The position numbers were made by a program, and so were the translations under genes. DNA of 10,000 bases from Actinomycetota bacterium (lineage in GTDB: Bacteria; Actinomycetota; Thermoleophilia; Gaiellales; Gaiellaceae), in contig JACDCN010000057.1 in NCBI GenBank assembly GCA_013817555.1, forward strand, positions 1 to 10,000, in the 5' to 3' direction. This document shows, in pieces, positions 1 to 6,077 of the stretch (position 1 is its first letter; each line of letters begins with the position of its first letter). The notes under the pieces are model-generated. The model was not told the origin of the DNA. It saw nothing but the letters and a program-made list of their open reading frames with translations, and did not search any database.

Positions 1-123
1 CCCATCCGGCCACCGCAACCGCTCCAGATAGCCGACGCAGGACGGCTCGTCGACGAACCACCGCCGCAACTCCCGCCAGTCTCGCGGATAGTCAACCCCG
101 GCAACCAGCGGGTGGACCGACAC
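1..123 (-). CDS. IS1595-family transposase, N-terminal fragment (runs off the left edge)
   Basis: The minus strand reads from a GTG at 123-121 to the window edge, giving 41 codons. The translation contains AGVDYPRDWRELRRWF near residues 8-23, then a Cys-containing segment and YLERLRWPDG at the edge. This is the usual opening of IS1595/ISXO2-type DDE transposases, where an acidic stretch and an LRWPDG motif lead into a Cys-rich zinc ribbon (the ribbon itself is outside the window). An in-frame TAG 15 bases before the GTG limits the start. No clear Shine-Dalgarno is seen. The catalytic domain cannot be judged, so whether the transposase is intact is unknown. It reads away from the methyltransferase genes to its right. 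Family assignment rests on short but characteristic N-terminal similarity recalled from the family. Confidence 0.72.
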   Translation of the reverse strand, partial: MSVHPLVAGVDYPRDWRELRRWFVDEPSCVGYLERLRWPDG

Positions 124-169
124 GCCACAAGGCTACGACCAGCACCAAGGGACGTCAAGTGCATAGCCC
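1..169 (-). mobile_element. Right end of an IS1595-like insertion sequence (partial)
   Basis: The element is inferred from the transposase start at 123-121 and from an abrupt change at 169/170. To the right, the frame encodes recognisable CFA-synthase sequence. To the left, the same frame meets a TAG at 164-166 and the homology stops. Read inward from the right, the proposed terminus begins GGGCTATGCACTTGACGTCC (169-150), which I take as the terminal inverted repeat. About 46 bases separate it from the transposase start, a normal distance. The other end, the matching inverted repeat and the target-site duplication lie outside the window, so the exact boundary is uncertain by a few bases. Confidence 0.6.
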
Positions 170-1090
170 ACTTTTCGGAATGCTCGTGCGGCGCGCGAAC
201 GCCATCCTCGCCTCGCCCGGCTCTTGAACGCGCGGCCTCGTCCGAACACGCGCCAGGGTCTTCTCCGGGCACGACGACACATCGGCTACCACTACGACCT
301 CGGGAACAACCTTTTCCGCTTGATGCTCGACGAAACGATGACGTACTCCTGTGCCGTCTTCGAGCGCTCAGACGAACCGCTTGCGGTGGCGCAGCAGCGG
401 AAGCTCCGCCAGGTTTGCGACAAGCTCGAGCTGACCCCGGACGACCGGGTTCTCGAGATCGGCTGCGGCTGGGGATCGTTCGCTCTCGTCGCAGCGGGCG
501 AGTACGGAGCGCACGTGACGGGGCTGACGATCTCCGCCGAGCAGGCCGAGCTCGCCCGCACGCGGGTTGCAGCCGCCGGACTCGCCGACCGTGTGACAAT
601 CGTCGAAGAGGACTACCGAGAGCACCAGGGTTCGTATACGAAGCTCGCGTCTATCGAGATGCTCGAGGCGATCGGCGAACGGCAGTTCCCGATTTTCTTC
701 GGCGCCTGCGACCGGTTCCTCGAACTCGGCGGCGTCGCTTGCATCCAAACGATTCTCGTTCCCGACCACCGCTACGCGCGCTATCGCCGTTCCGCGGACT
801 GGATCGAGCGCTACGTCTTCCCAGGCTGCCTGATCCCCTCATTCACGGCTTTGACGGGCGTGATGGCGCATGAGTCGCGGCTGTCGATGCGCTCGGTCGA
901 GGAGATCGGCGAGCACTACGGGGAGACGCTCAAACGCTGGCGCTCGCACTTCTGGGAGACAATCGACGAGGTGCGCGCGCTCGGCTACGACGAGCGCTTC
1001 GTCAGGACCTGGGACTTCTACCTGGGGTCGTGCGAGGCGGCGTTCCGGACCGGCTGGCTGCATGACGCCCAGCTCGTGCTGACCCGATGA
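170..1090 (+). pseudogene. Cyclopropane-fatty-acyl-phospholipid synthase-type methyltransferase, 5'-truncated by the IS
   Basis: CFA-family enzymes use S-adenosylmethionine to add a methylene or methyl group to unsaturated acyl chains of membrane phospholipids. The frame is open from 167 to the TGA at 1088-1090. Counting from a TTG at 224 (288 codons), the family features are the substrate/SAM segment HIGYHYDLGNNLF (19-31), DETMTYS (36-42), SAM motif I VLEIGCGWGSF (76-86), the SIEMLEAIGE segment (143-152) and the typical C-terminal end FRTGWLHDAQLVL (274-286). Upstream of the TTG the same frame still reads family-like sequence (RLARLLNARPRPNTRQG) back to about 170, so the TTG is not the original start. 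Full-length relatives usually have about 400 residues with an extra N-terminal domain, so roughly 100 residues are missing. No Shine-Dalgarno precedes the TTG. The methyltransferase fold is intact, so residual expression from a new start is possible. The gene overlaps the next one by four bases. Confidence 0.75.
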
Positions 1091-2067
1091 TCGGGCTCGT
1101 GCCGGACCCCATTGTGCGCCGCGCGATTCGCCTCAACTGCGCGCGGCGGCTCGCACGCGAGCGGCGTGGAGGCCCCTCGCGCAAGAAGGCGTTCCTGAAC
1201 GAGCTCCGCGCGTCCGCCATCGCCGATCAGGTGGAGAAGCCGAACGAGCAGCACTACGAGGTGCCTGCCGAGTTCTTCCAGCTCGTGCTCGGCCCCCGAC
1301 TCAAGTACTCATGTTGCTACTGGCCCGAGGGTGTGCAGTCGCTCGCTGCCGCCGAAGAGGCGATGCTCACGCTGACCTGCGAGCGAGCAGAGATCGAGGA
1401 CGGGATGGAGCTGCTCGACCTCGGCTGCGGCTGGGGGTCGTTGACGTTCTGGCTCGCGGAGCAGTACCCGGCCTGTCGGATCCTCGCTGTCTCCAACTCG
1501 CGCACGCAACGGGCGTTCATCGAGAGCGAGGCGCGCCGGAAGGGTCTGCGCGGGGTCGCGGTGATCACGGCCGACGCCAACGTGTTCGACGTCAAGCGGC
1601 GCTTCGACCGCGTCGTCTCCGTCGAGATGCTCGAGCATGCGCGGAACTACGAGGCGCTTCTGGACAAGATCGCCGGCTGGCTCGAGCCGCGAGGGAAGCT
1701 CTTCGTCCACGTGTTCTCGCACCGCGAGCTCGCGTACGCATACGAGTCAGGTTGGATGGCGAAGCACTTCTTCACGGCTGGGACAATGCCGTCGCACGAC
1801 CTCATTCCCCACTTCGCCGGAAAGCTGGGGCTCGAAGACCAGTGGGCCGTCAGCGGGCTCCACTACGCGAGGACAGCCGAGGCCTGGCTCGACCGTCTCG
1901 ACGGCGCACACGAGGACGTACTCGAGATCATGTCCAAGTCGTACGGCTCGGCGGCATCCCGACGGCTCCAGATGTGGCGCATCTTCTTTATGGCCTGTGC
2001 GGAGCTTTGGGGCTACCGCTCCGGATCGGAGTGGGGCGTCTCGCACTACCGGTTCGCTCGACCCTAG
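1087..2067 (+). CDS. SAM-dependent methyltransferase, CFA / coclaurine N-methyltransferase-like
   Basis: This 326-residue class I methyltransferase has the family landmarks in order: HYEVPAEFFQLVLGPRLKYS (56-75), CCYWP (76-80), SAM motif I LLDLGCGWGSLTFW (109-122), ITADANVFD (160-168), RVVSVEMLEHARNY (175-188), GKLFVHVFSHR (203-213), WMAKHFFTAGTMPS (223-236), HYARTAEAWL (259-268) and FFMACAELWGY then EWGVSHYRF near the C-terminus. This block order is that of the bacterial and plant proteins related to coclaurine N-methyltransferase, which are often annotated as CFA synthases. The substrate (acyl chain or amine) cannot be told from sequence. The ATG overlaps the preceding stop as ATGA, so the two were probably translated together. 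The IS insertion upstream probably removed their shared promoter. The stop shares a CTAG palindrome with the convergent phzF-like gene, leaving no room for a separate terminator. Confidence 0.88.
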   Translation: MIGLVPDPIVRRAIRLNCARRLARERRGGPSRKKAFLNELRASAIADQVEKPNEQHYEVPAEFFQLVLGPRLKYSCCYWPEGVQSLAAAEEAMLTLTCERAEIEDGMELLDLGCGWGSLTFWLAEQYPACRILAVSNSRTQRAFIESEARRKGLRGVAVITADANVFDVKRRFDRVVSVEMLEHARNYEALLDKIAGWLEPRGKLFVHVFSHRELAYAYESGWMAKHFFTAGTMPSHDLIPHFAGKLGLEDQWAVSGLHYARTAEAWLDRLDGAHEDVLEIMSKSYGSAASRRLQMWRIFFMACAELWGYRSGSEWGVSHYRFARP

Positions 2068-2906
2068 AGGCGGAACTCGCCGCGCGCGACCACGACCGCA
2101 TGGCCGCCCACGGCGACCCGCTCGAGCTCGCCGTCGCGCGCATCGGCGCGCGCGAAGAGCGTCGAAGGCCGCCCGATCTCGACGCCCTGTGAGATCTCGA
2201 TCCACTCGCCCCATTCGACGCGCTCGTGCCGGCACAGGTGAACGACGAGCGGACCGGCCGCGGAACCGGTCGCTGGGTCCTCGGGAACCCCGTCCGACGG
2301 AGCGAACACGCGTGTCTTCCAGGCGGCTCCGGAGCCCGCAAAGCAGCTGACCATGACCTCGAGCTCGGCCAGCGCGGAGAGATCCGGCCGCAGCGCAGCG
2401 ACCTCGTCCTGCGAGCCGAGAGTCACGAACGTATGCCGCACACCGTTGTCATATCGCTCGACGGGGAGCTGGGACTCCTCTATGTGCAGTGCCCGCAAGA
2501 GGGCGTCTGCGTTCGAGTATGGCTCCACGCTCGGCAAGGGCTGGCTCATCCGGCCGAAGACGATCTTCCCGCTCTCGTCGCGTTCGAGCTCGACGGGGAC
2601 GATGCCGCTCGTCGTCTCCAGCTCGACGGCTCCGCGCTGAAGAGAGGACGCCAGCACCCAGGCGGTCCCCAGACACGGATGCCCCGCGAACGGGAGCTCG
2701 GACTTGGGAGTGAAGATCCGGATCCGAACGGTGCCGCCTTGCTCCGGCGGCAGCACGAAGGTCGTCTCTGAGAACCCGATCTCGAGCGCGAGCGCCTGCA
2801 TCGTCTCCTCATCGATCCCGCGCGCGTCGGTGAAGACGGCGAGCTGGTTTCCCTCGAGCGGCCTGTCGGTGAAGACGTCGGCAACGACGTAGCGCAGGCT
2901 CGGCAC
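2064..2906 (-). CDS. PhzF-family isomerase/epimerase-like protein
   Basis: The 280-residue product matches the PhzF fold, two similar halves that form an active site between them. PhzF isomerises trans-2,3-dihydro-3-hydroxyanthranilate in phenazine synthesis. Most genomic paralogues have no known substrate, and no other phenazine gene is present here. Key motifs are DVFTDRPLEGNQLAVF (10-25), GFSETTFV with the expected catalytic Glu at 47, ELPFAGHPCLGTAW (70-83, His 76) and EDPATGSAAGPL (209-220, Asp 210). Length is typical. The start is GTG at 2906-2904. A TAGGGT element six bases upstream suggests leaderless transcription. The stop codon overlaps that of the convergent methyltransferase. Family is secure, reaction unknown. 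Confidence 0.92.
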   Translation of the reverse strand: MPSLRYVVADVFTDRPLEGNQLAVFTDARGIDEETMQALALEIGFSETTFVLPPEQGGTVRIRIFTPKSELPFAGHPCLGTAWVLASSLQRGAVELETTSGIVPVELERDESGKIVFGRMSQPLPSVEPYSNADALLRALHIEESQLPVERYDNGVRHTFVTLGSQDEVAALRPDLSALAELEVMVSCFAGSGAAWKTRVFAPSDGVPEDPATGSAAGPLVVHLCRHERVEWGEWIEISQGVEIGRPSTLFARADARDGELERVAVGGHAVVVARGEFRL

Positions 2907-2912
2907 GGGGCC

Positions 2913-2918
2913 ACCCTA
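2913..2918 (-). promoter_or_regulatory. Candidate -10 element (TAGGGT) of the phzF-like gene
   Basis: On the minus strand TAGGGT fits the TAnnnT -10 pattern and lies six bases before the GTG start. This would place the transcription start at or next to the start codon. No clear -35 is seen, which is common in actinobacteria. It lies within the 44-base divergent gap to the phosphatase gene. Confidence 0.35.
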
Positions 2919-2937
2919 CTCCCCGGCCAGACGTGAC

Positions 2938-2943
2938 TATGCT
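2938..2943 (+). promoter_or_regulatory. Candidate -10 element (TATGCT) of the phosphatase-ABC operon
   Basis: TATGCT fits TAnnnT and ends seven bases before the ATG at 2951, predicting a leaderless or near-leaderless transcript. If real, it excludes the upstream in-frame GTG (2933) and ATG (2939) as starts, because both would be untranscribed. No -35 is obvious. Confidence 0.4.
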
Positions 2944-2950
2944 CGACGCG

Positions 2951-3346
2951 ATGCTCCTCTTTCTCGTTCGCCACGCGCATTCAGACCCGGGTGAACCCGA
3001 CGACCTGCGGCCCCTTTCCACGCGAGGTCGAGAAGAGGCACGGGCGCTCGCAGACAAACTCGCGGCACACGCCACTCCGCCTCGCCTCGTTCTCTCGAGT
3101 CCGCTCCTTCGCGCGAGAGAGACGGCCGAGGCAATCGCCGAAGCCGTCTCGGCCGAGCTGCGGATCGAAGAGCGCCTCGCGCCGGGGACGACCCTCGAAG
3201 GTCTCAGCGATGCCGTCACCGGAGCGACTCACGCGGTCGCAGCCGTCTGCCACCAGCCGGACTGCTCCGAAATTGCGCTCGACCTAACGGGTCGCGACCC
3301 CGGCTTTCCTCCCGGAGGCGTCGCCGAGCTCTCCCTGGACGCCTGA
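2951..3346 (+). CDS. SixA-like histidine phosphatase (short)
   Basis: From the ATG at 2951 the product has 131 residues and begins MLLFLVRHAHS, the RHG/RHA motif of the histidine phosphatase (phosphoglycerate mutase-like) superfamily, with His 8 as the expected phospho-acceptor. The other landmarks are LSTRGREEA (22-30), LSSPLLRARETAEAIA (48-63) and CHQPDCSEIALDLTG (100-114), whose His 101 matches the second catalytic His of the GHNP-type motif in SixA. SixA removes phosphate from phosphohistidine on signalling proteins; the substrate here is not known. Related proteins are usually about 150-165 residues. This one stops soon after FPPGGVAELSLDA, so the C-terminal 20 or more residues are missing. 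Starts at 2933 or 2939 would only add residues before the first beta strand. It ends 10 bases before the ABC ATPase gene and is probably its operon leader. Confidence 0.85.
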   Translation: MLLFLVRHAHSDPGEPDDLRPLSTRGREEARALADKLAAHATPPRLVLSSPLLRARETAEAIAEAVSAELRIEERLAPGTTLEGLSDAVTGATHAVAAVCHQPDCSEIALDLTGRDPGFPPGGVAELSLDA

Positions 3347-3356
3347 GCGCGCCCGC

Positions 3357-4214
3357 ATGACCACCGCCATCGTCGCCAACGACCTACACAAGTCCTACGA
3401 CGGAGTCGAGGCGCTTCGCGGGGTCAGCTTCGAAGTCCAAGCGGGCGAGGTCTTCGGGCTACTCGGCCCGAACGGCGCCGGAAAGACGACGACGGTCGAG
3501 ATCCTCGAGGGCTACCGCACGCGCGACTCCGGCGAGGTCACGGTGCTCGGCCACGATCCCGCCGCAGCTCCGCGGGCTCTTCGCGAGAGGATCGGCGTCG
3601 TGCTCCAGCAGTCCGAGTTCACGCCGCACCTGACCGTGCGCGAGGTGCACCGCCTTTTCGCCGGATACTACGAGCACCCCCGAGACGTCGACGAGGTGGT
3701 TCAGCTCGTAGGCCTCGAGGAGAAGAGGGACGCGCGCGTGAAGACGCTCTCGGGTGGGCAGAAACGACGGCTCGACCTCGGCGTCGCGCTCGTCGGCGAT
3801 CCCGATCTCGTCTTCCTGGACGAGCCGACGACCGGTTTTGATCCGGCCGCACGACGAACAGCGTGGGATCTGATCCGGACGCTCCGATCGCTCGGGAAGA
3901 CGATTCTCTTGACGACCCACTATCTCGACGAGGCGCAACAGCTCGCAGACCGGGTCGCGGTGATCCAAGCCGGCAGGATCGTGAGTCTGGGAACGCCGGC
4001 CGAGCTGATCGGAACCGCGCACAAGGCCGAGATTCGGTTTGAGATGAACGGTGAGCCGGTCGTCGTCCAGACGGAAGACCCGACCCTCACTCTGCACGAG
4101 CTGACCTCCGAAGCCCTCGCGAACGGCCGTCGCCTCGAGCACCTCGAGGTGCGGCGCCCCTCGCTCGAGGACGTCTATCTGGATCTCGTCGGCGGCGAAG
4201 AGAACGCGGAATGA
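3357..4214 (+). CDS. ABC-2 type exporter, ATP-binding protein
   Basis: The 285-residue cytoplasmic ATPase contains all the nucleotide-binding motifs: Walker A GPNGAGKTT (37-45), a Q-loop at VVLQQ (81-85), the signature LSGGQKRR (131-138), Walker B LVFLDEP (151-157) with catalytic Glu 156, and the H-loop His 188 in LLTTHYLDEA. After about residue 220 there is a short C-terminal domain ending in SLEDVYLDL, as in DrrA/NatA/CcmA-type ATPases that pair with ABC-2 permeases. The partner is the next gene, overlapped by four bases (ATGA), so the two should be co-translated. The exported substrate is unknown; relatives handle drugs, lipids, sodium or polysaccharides. No strong Shine-Dalgarno is visible, consistent with expression from the upstream phosphatase transcript. 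Confidence 0.95.
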   Translation: MTTAIVANDLHKSYDGVEALRGVSFEVQAGEVFGLLGPNGAGKTTTVEILEGYRTRDSGEVTVLGHDPAAAPRALRERIGVVLQQSEFTPHLTVREVHRLFAGYYEHPRDVDEVVQLVGLEEKRDARVKTLSGGQKRRLDLGVALVGDPDLVFLDEPTTGFDPAARRTAWDLIRTLRSLGKTILLTTHYLDEAQQLADRVAVIQAGRIVSLGTPAELIGTAHKAEIRFEMNGEPVVVQTEDPTLTLHELTSEALANGRRLEHLEVRRPSLEDVYLDLVGGEENAE

Positions 4215-4969
4215 GGATGCTCCTCCACCAGCTGGCGCACGAGCAGCGAACCTTTTGGCGGAGCCGAGAGGCGGCGATCTTCATCTTCATCTTTCCGCTG
4301 CTGCTCTACACGCTGCTCGGATCGGTCTACTCGGACGAGATCGAGATCAACGGCATCAGCGTGCCCTCAGCCGACATCCTGCTCGCGGGTCTCTTCGGCT
4401 ACGGAGCTGCGAACACCGCCTTCGGCGGTCTCGCGATCATCCTCGTAGGCAGGCGCGAGGTCGGAATTCTGAAGCGGCTGCGGTCGACGCCCCTCCCGCC
4501 TGTGACCTACATCGCGGCGGTCCTCTCCTCGACCCTCCTGATCTTCGCGCTCCAGGCCATAGCTCTCGTTCTCCTCGGGAGGTTCGTCTTCGATGCGAGC
4601 GCTCCCGCTAACTGGCTCGGCTTCGTAGGCGCCGTCGTCCTCGGTGTGGCCTGCTTCGCCGGTCTCGGCGTAGGCGCCGCCTCGCTGATCCGCTCCGCCG
4701 AGGGCGTCTCCGCCGTCGTCAACGTGGTCTTGCTTCCTATGGCCTTCCTCTCGGGCTCGTTCGGGCCGAGGGAGGACTATCCCGGCGTCCTCGCCGCAAT
4801 CGCCGATGTTCTCCCACTCACGTACTTCCTCGACATCGTCAACGGCGTGTACTTGGACGGCGAGTCGCTCTTCGCCGACCCGAAAGCTCTCGGAGTCGTC
4901 ATCGCTTGGGGCGCGGCAGGGCTCGTCATCGCCCTGACCCGCTTCAGCTGGATGCCTCGGGAACGGTGA
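4211..4969 (+). CDS. ABC-2 type exporter, permease protein
   Basis: The 252-residue integral membrane protein forms the transport channel for the adjacent ATPase. Hydrophobic segments lie at about 20-38, 55-79, 101-124, 137-159, 166-186 and 228-246, giving the six-TM plan of ABC-2 permeases. The cytoplasmic loop GILKRLRSTPLPP (85-97) and the segment LLPMAFLSGSFGPREDYP (174-191), followed by LPLTYFLDIVNGV, are classic for the DrrB/YadH-like group. The start ATG overlaps the ATPase stop. The stop codon TGA lies inside the base of a strong hairpin, so transcription probably ends here. Substrate is not identifiable. Confidence 0.93.
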   Translation: MRMLLHQLAHEQRTFWRSREAAIFIFIFPLLLYTLLGSVYSDEIEINGISVPSADILLAGLFGYGAANTAFGGLAIILVGRREVGILKRLRSTPLPPVTYIAAVLSSTLLIFALQAIALVLLGRFVFDASAPANWLGFVGAVVLGVACFAGLGVGAASLIRSAEGVSAVVNVVLLPMAFLSGSFGPREDYPGVLAAIADVLPLTYFLDIVNGVYLDGESLFADPKALGVVIAWGAAGLVIALTRFSWMPRER

Positions 4970-5002
4970 CTGCCACCCGAAGGTGGCAGCCACCGTCATT
5001 TT
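4963..5002 (+). terminator. Intrinsic terminator after the ABC exporter operon
   Basis: CTGCCACC (4970-4977) pairs perfectly with GGTGGCAG (4982-4989) around a CGAA tetraloop. After one mismatch (A4969/C4990), a second perfect arm ACGGTG (4963-4968) pairs with CACCGT (4991-4996). A short T run (4999-5002) follows on the plus strand. The outer arm overlaps the permease stop codon. On the opposite strand there is no T run, so this mainly serves the plus-strand operon, though the stem may also slow transcription from the convergent peptidase gene. Confidence 0.8.
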
Positions 5003-5008
5003 CGCGCG

Positions 5009-5677
5009 CTATCGGTTCGAAAGCAGCGAGAGGTAGTAGAGGAGCATCGCCACCGCGGCGAGGGCTCCCGCGACGTACGTCCAAGCCGCCGCGGAGAGGA
5101 CGCTCTTCACGCCTTCGCTCTCGTTCGCCGGAACCAGCCCGAGTTCGTTGAGCTGCGTCTTGGCACGCTGTGAAGCGTTGAACTCGACGGGCAGCGTCAC
5201 GATCGTGAACAGCACCGCGACCGAGTAGAGCGCGACCGCGATGTAGATGAAACCGAGAATGTTGAGGAAGATCCCACCGATCAGGAAGAGCAGCCAGATG
5301 TTCGAGGTGAACTGCACGGCGGGGGCGAGCGCGCTTCGGAACTTGAAGAACGCGTACGACTTCGCGTGCTGAAGCGCGTGGCCGACCTCGTGCGAACCGA
5401 CAGCGGTTGACGCGATCGAGCGCCCGGAGAACACCTCAGGCGAGAGATGTACCGAGCGGCTGCGCGGGTCGTAGTGGTCGGAGAGGCTGCCGGGTGTCTC
5501 TTCGATCGGCACCTCGTGCAAGCCGTTCGAGTCGAGAATGCGGCGGGCAACCTCCGCTCCCGTCATCCCGTGGGACGCGGGAACCTCGAGATTGCGCGCG
5601 AACGTGCTCTTGACTCGATGCTGGGCCCAGAGGCCGATAACCATAGGGACGATGAACGCGATGAGAAAAGTGGGCAT
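5009..5677 (-). CDS. YugP-type membrane zinc metallopeptidase
   Basis: This 222-residue protein belongs to the neutral zinc metallopeptidase family related to Bacillus YugP (Pfam Zn_peptidase_2). It has an N-terminal hydrophobic segment (about 2-18), then a soluble part with GMTGAEVARRIL (37-48) and DHYDPRSRSVHLSPEVF (67-83). The zinc-binding HEVGH motif is at 96-100 (His 96, Glu 97, His 100). Further hydrophobic segments lie at about 120-160 and 196-218. LPVEFNASQRA (162-172) carries the Glu expected as third zinc ligand. Length is typical. Substrates are poorly known in this family. The ATG at 5677-5675 has no Shine-Dalgarno (CCTCCC precedes it), and a TACGAT box sits six bases upstream, so the mRNA is probably leaderless. 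It converges on the ABC exporter terminator. Confidence 0.93.
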   Translation of the reverse strand: MPTFLIAFIVPMVIGLWAQHRVKSTFARNLEVPASHGMTGAEVARRILDSNGLHEVPIEETPGSLSDHYDPRSRSVHLSPEVFSGRSIASTAVGSHEVGHALQHAKSYAFFKFRSALAPAVQFTSNIWLLFLIGGIFLNILGFIYIAVALYSVAVLFTIVTLPVEFNASQRAKTQLNELGLVPANESEGVKSVLSAAAWTYVAGALAAVAMLLYYLSLLSNR

Positions 5678-5683
5678 GGGAGG

Positions 5684-5689
5684 ATCGTA
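5684..5689 (-). promoter_or_regulatory. Candidate -10 element (TACGAT) of the zinc peptidase gene
   Basis: TACGAT on the minus strand fits TAnnnT and lies six bases upstream of the ATG at 5677. The absence of any purine-rich Shine-Dalgarno between it and the ATG supports a leaderless start. No clear -35 is visible. Confidence 0.42.
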
Positions 5690-5749
5690 GCGTCCGCGAT
5701 TGCCGTCATCGCAGCAATTCGAGGCGACTCAGTGGGTTCTTAACCGCGC

Positions 5750-5755
5750 CATACT
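5750..5755 (+). promoter_or_regulatory. Candidate -10 element (CATACT) of the small hypothetical gene
   Basis: CATACT differs from TATACT by one base and ends seven bases before the ATG at 5763. The same spacing is seen at the phosphatase gene. There is no Shine-Dalgarno before the ATG. It is the weakest of the four similar sites because the first T is replaced by C. Confidence 0.3.
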
Positions 5756-5762
5756 CAAGCCG

Positions 5763-6059
5763 ATGACAACAGGGAACGCGGACGATCGAATAGCGGAGCT
5801 GCTGCACGAAGCCGCCGAGACGCATCACGTCGTGTACCGGATCGTGGACGGGGACGATCCCGACTGGGCGTCGTGGTACGCGAACTGGCTGCTCGACCTC
5901 TCCGAGCTCCCCGACCTCCTCGATGCCCGGCCGCCAGTGCGGAGCCACCTCGTCCACGCGCTCGTCGAGCTCGATCGCCAGTTCACGGCTGAGAGCCCAG
6001 GCGGCCGCTGGGAGGACTGGTACGCCGAACGGCTCGCAGACCGGCTCCGCGCCAGCTAG
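5763..6059 (+). CDS. Small conserved hypothetical protein with paired WxxWYA motifs
   Basis: The product from ATG 5763 has 98 residues, is soluble, acidic to neutral and probably all-helical. It has no signal peptide or membrane segment. The motif WASWYA (35-40) in DDPDWASWYANWLLDLSELP recurs as WEDWYA (83-88) in GGRWEDWYAERL, and the spacing suggests two related amphipathic helices. I believe similar small proteins occur in other actinobacteria and Chloroflexi, but I cannot name a family or function. The alternative upstream TTG at 5700 would add 21 residues of poor character and would include the candidate promoter, so the ATG is preferred. The gene stands alone, divergent from the zinc peptidase and convergent with typA (6 bases between stops). 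Confidence 0.75.
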   Translation: MTTGNADDRIAELLHEAAETHHVVYRIVDGDDPDWASWYANWLLDLSELPDLLDARPPVRSHLVHALVELDRQFTAESPGGRWEDWYAERLADRLRAS

Positions 6060-6077
6060 CCGGCGTCAGCTAACTGG
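6052..6077. terminator. Short inverted repeat between convergent stop codons, possible weak terminator
   Basis: CCAGCTAG (6052-6059) and CTAACTGG (6070-6077) can pair with one C/A mismatch on the plus strand, or with a G-U wobble as minus-strand RNA, around a 10-base loop. It covers the stop codons of both the small hypothetical gene and typA. There is no clear T run on either side, so a termination role is tentative. Confidence 0.3.

Noticed and set aside
112..873. Long plus-strand open frame of 253 codons overlapping the truncated methyltransferase
   Set aside because: Its translation is Arg/Pro/Ala-rich with no family features, while frame 2 over the same bases gives clear CFA motifs. It is a shadow frame of high-GC coding sequence.
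1311..2350. Several long open frames on both strands across the second methyltransferase and phzF-like gene
   Set aside because: They are Arg-rich, lack motifs and lie wholly within two well-supported genes in other frames.
2064..2906. Phenazine biosynthesis cluster
   Set aside because: Only the PhzF-like gene is present. No other phenazine biosynthesis genes flank it, so the family name should not be read as a pathway call.
2933..2950. Upstream GTG (2933) and ATG (2939) starts for the histidine phosphatase
   Set aside because: The extra residues precede the first conserved beta strand, and the better ATG at 2951 sits at leaderless spacing from a TATGCT box that overlaps the upstream candidates.
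5700..5762. TTG start at 5700 for the small hypothetical protein
   Set aside because: The 21 extra residues look non-conserved, the GGGAGG further upstream is too far (about 16 bases), and the likely promoter box lies within this segment.
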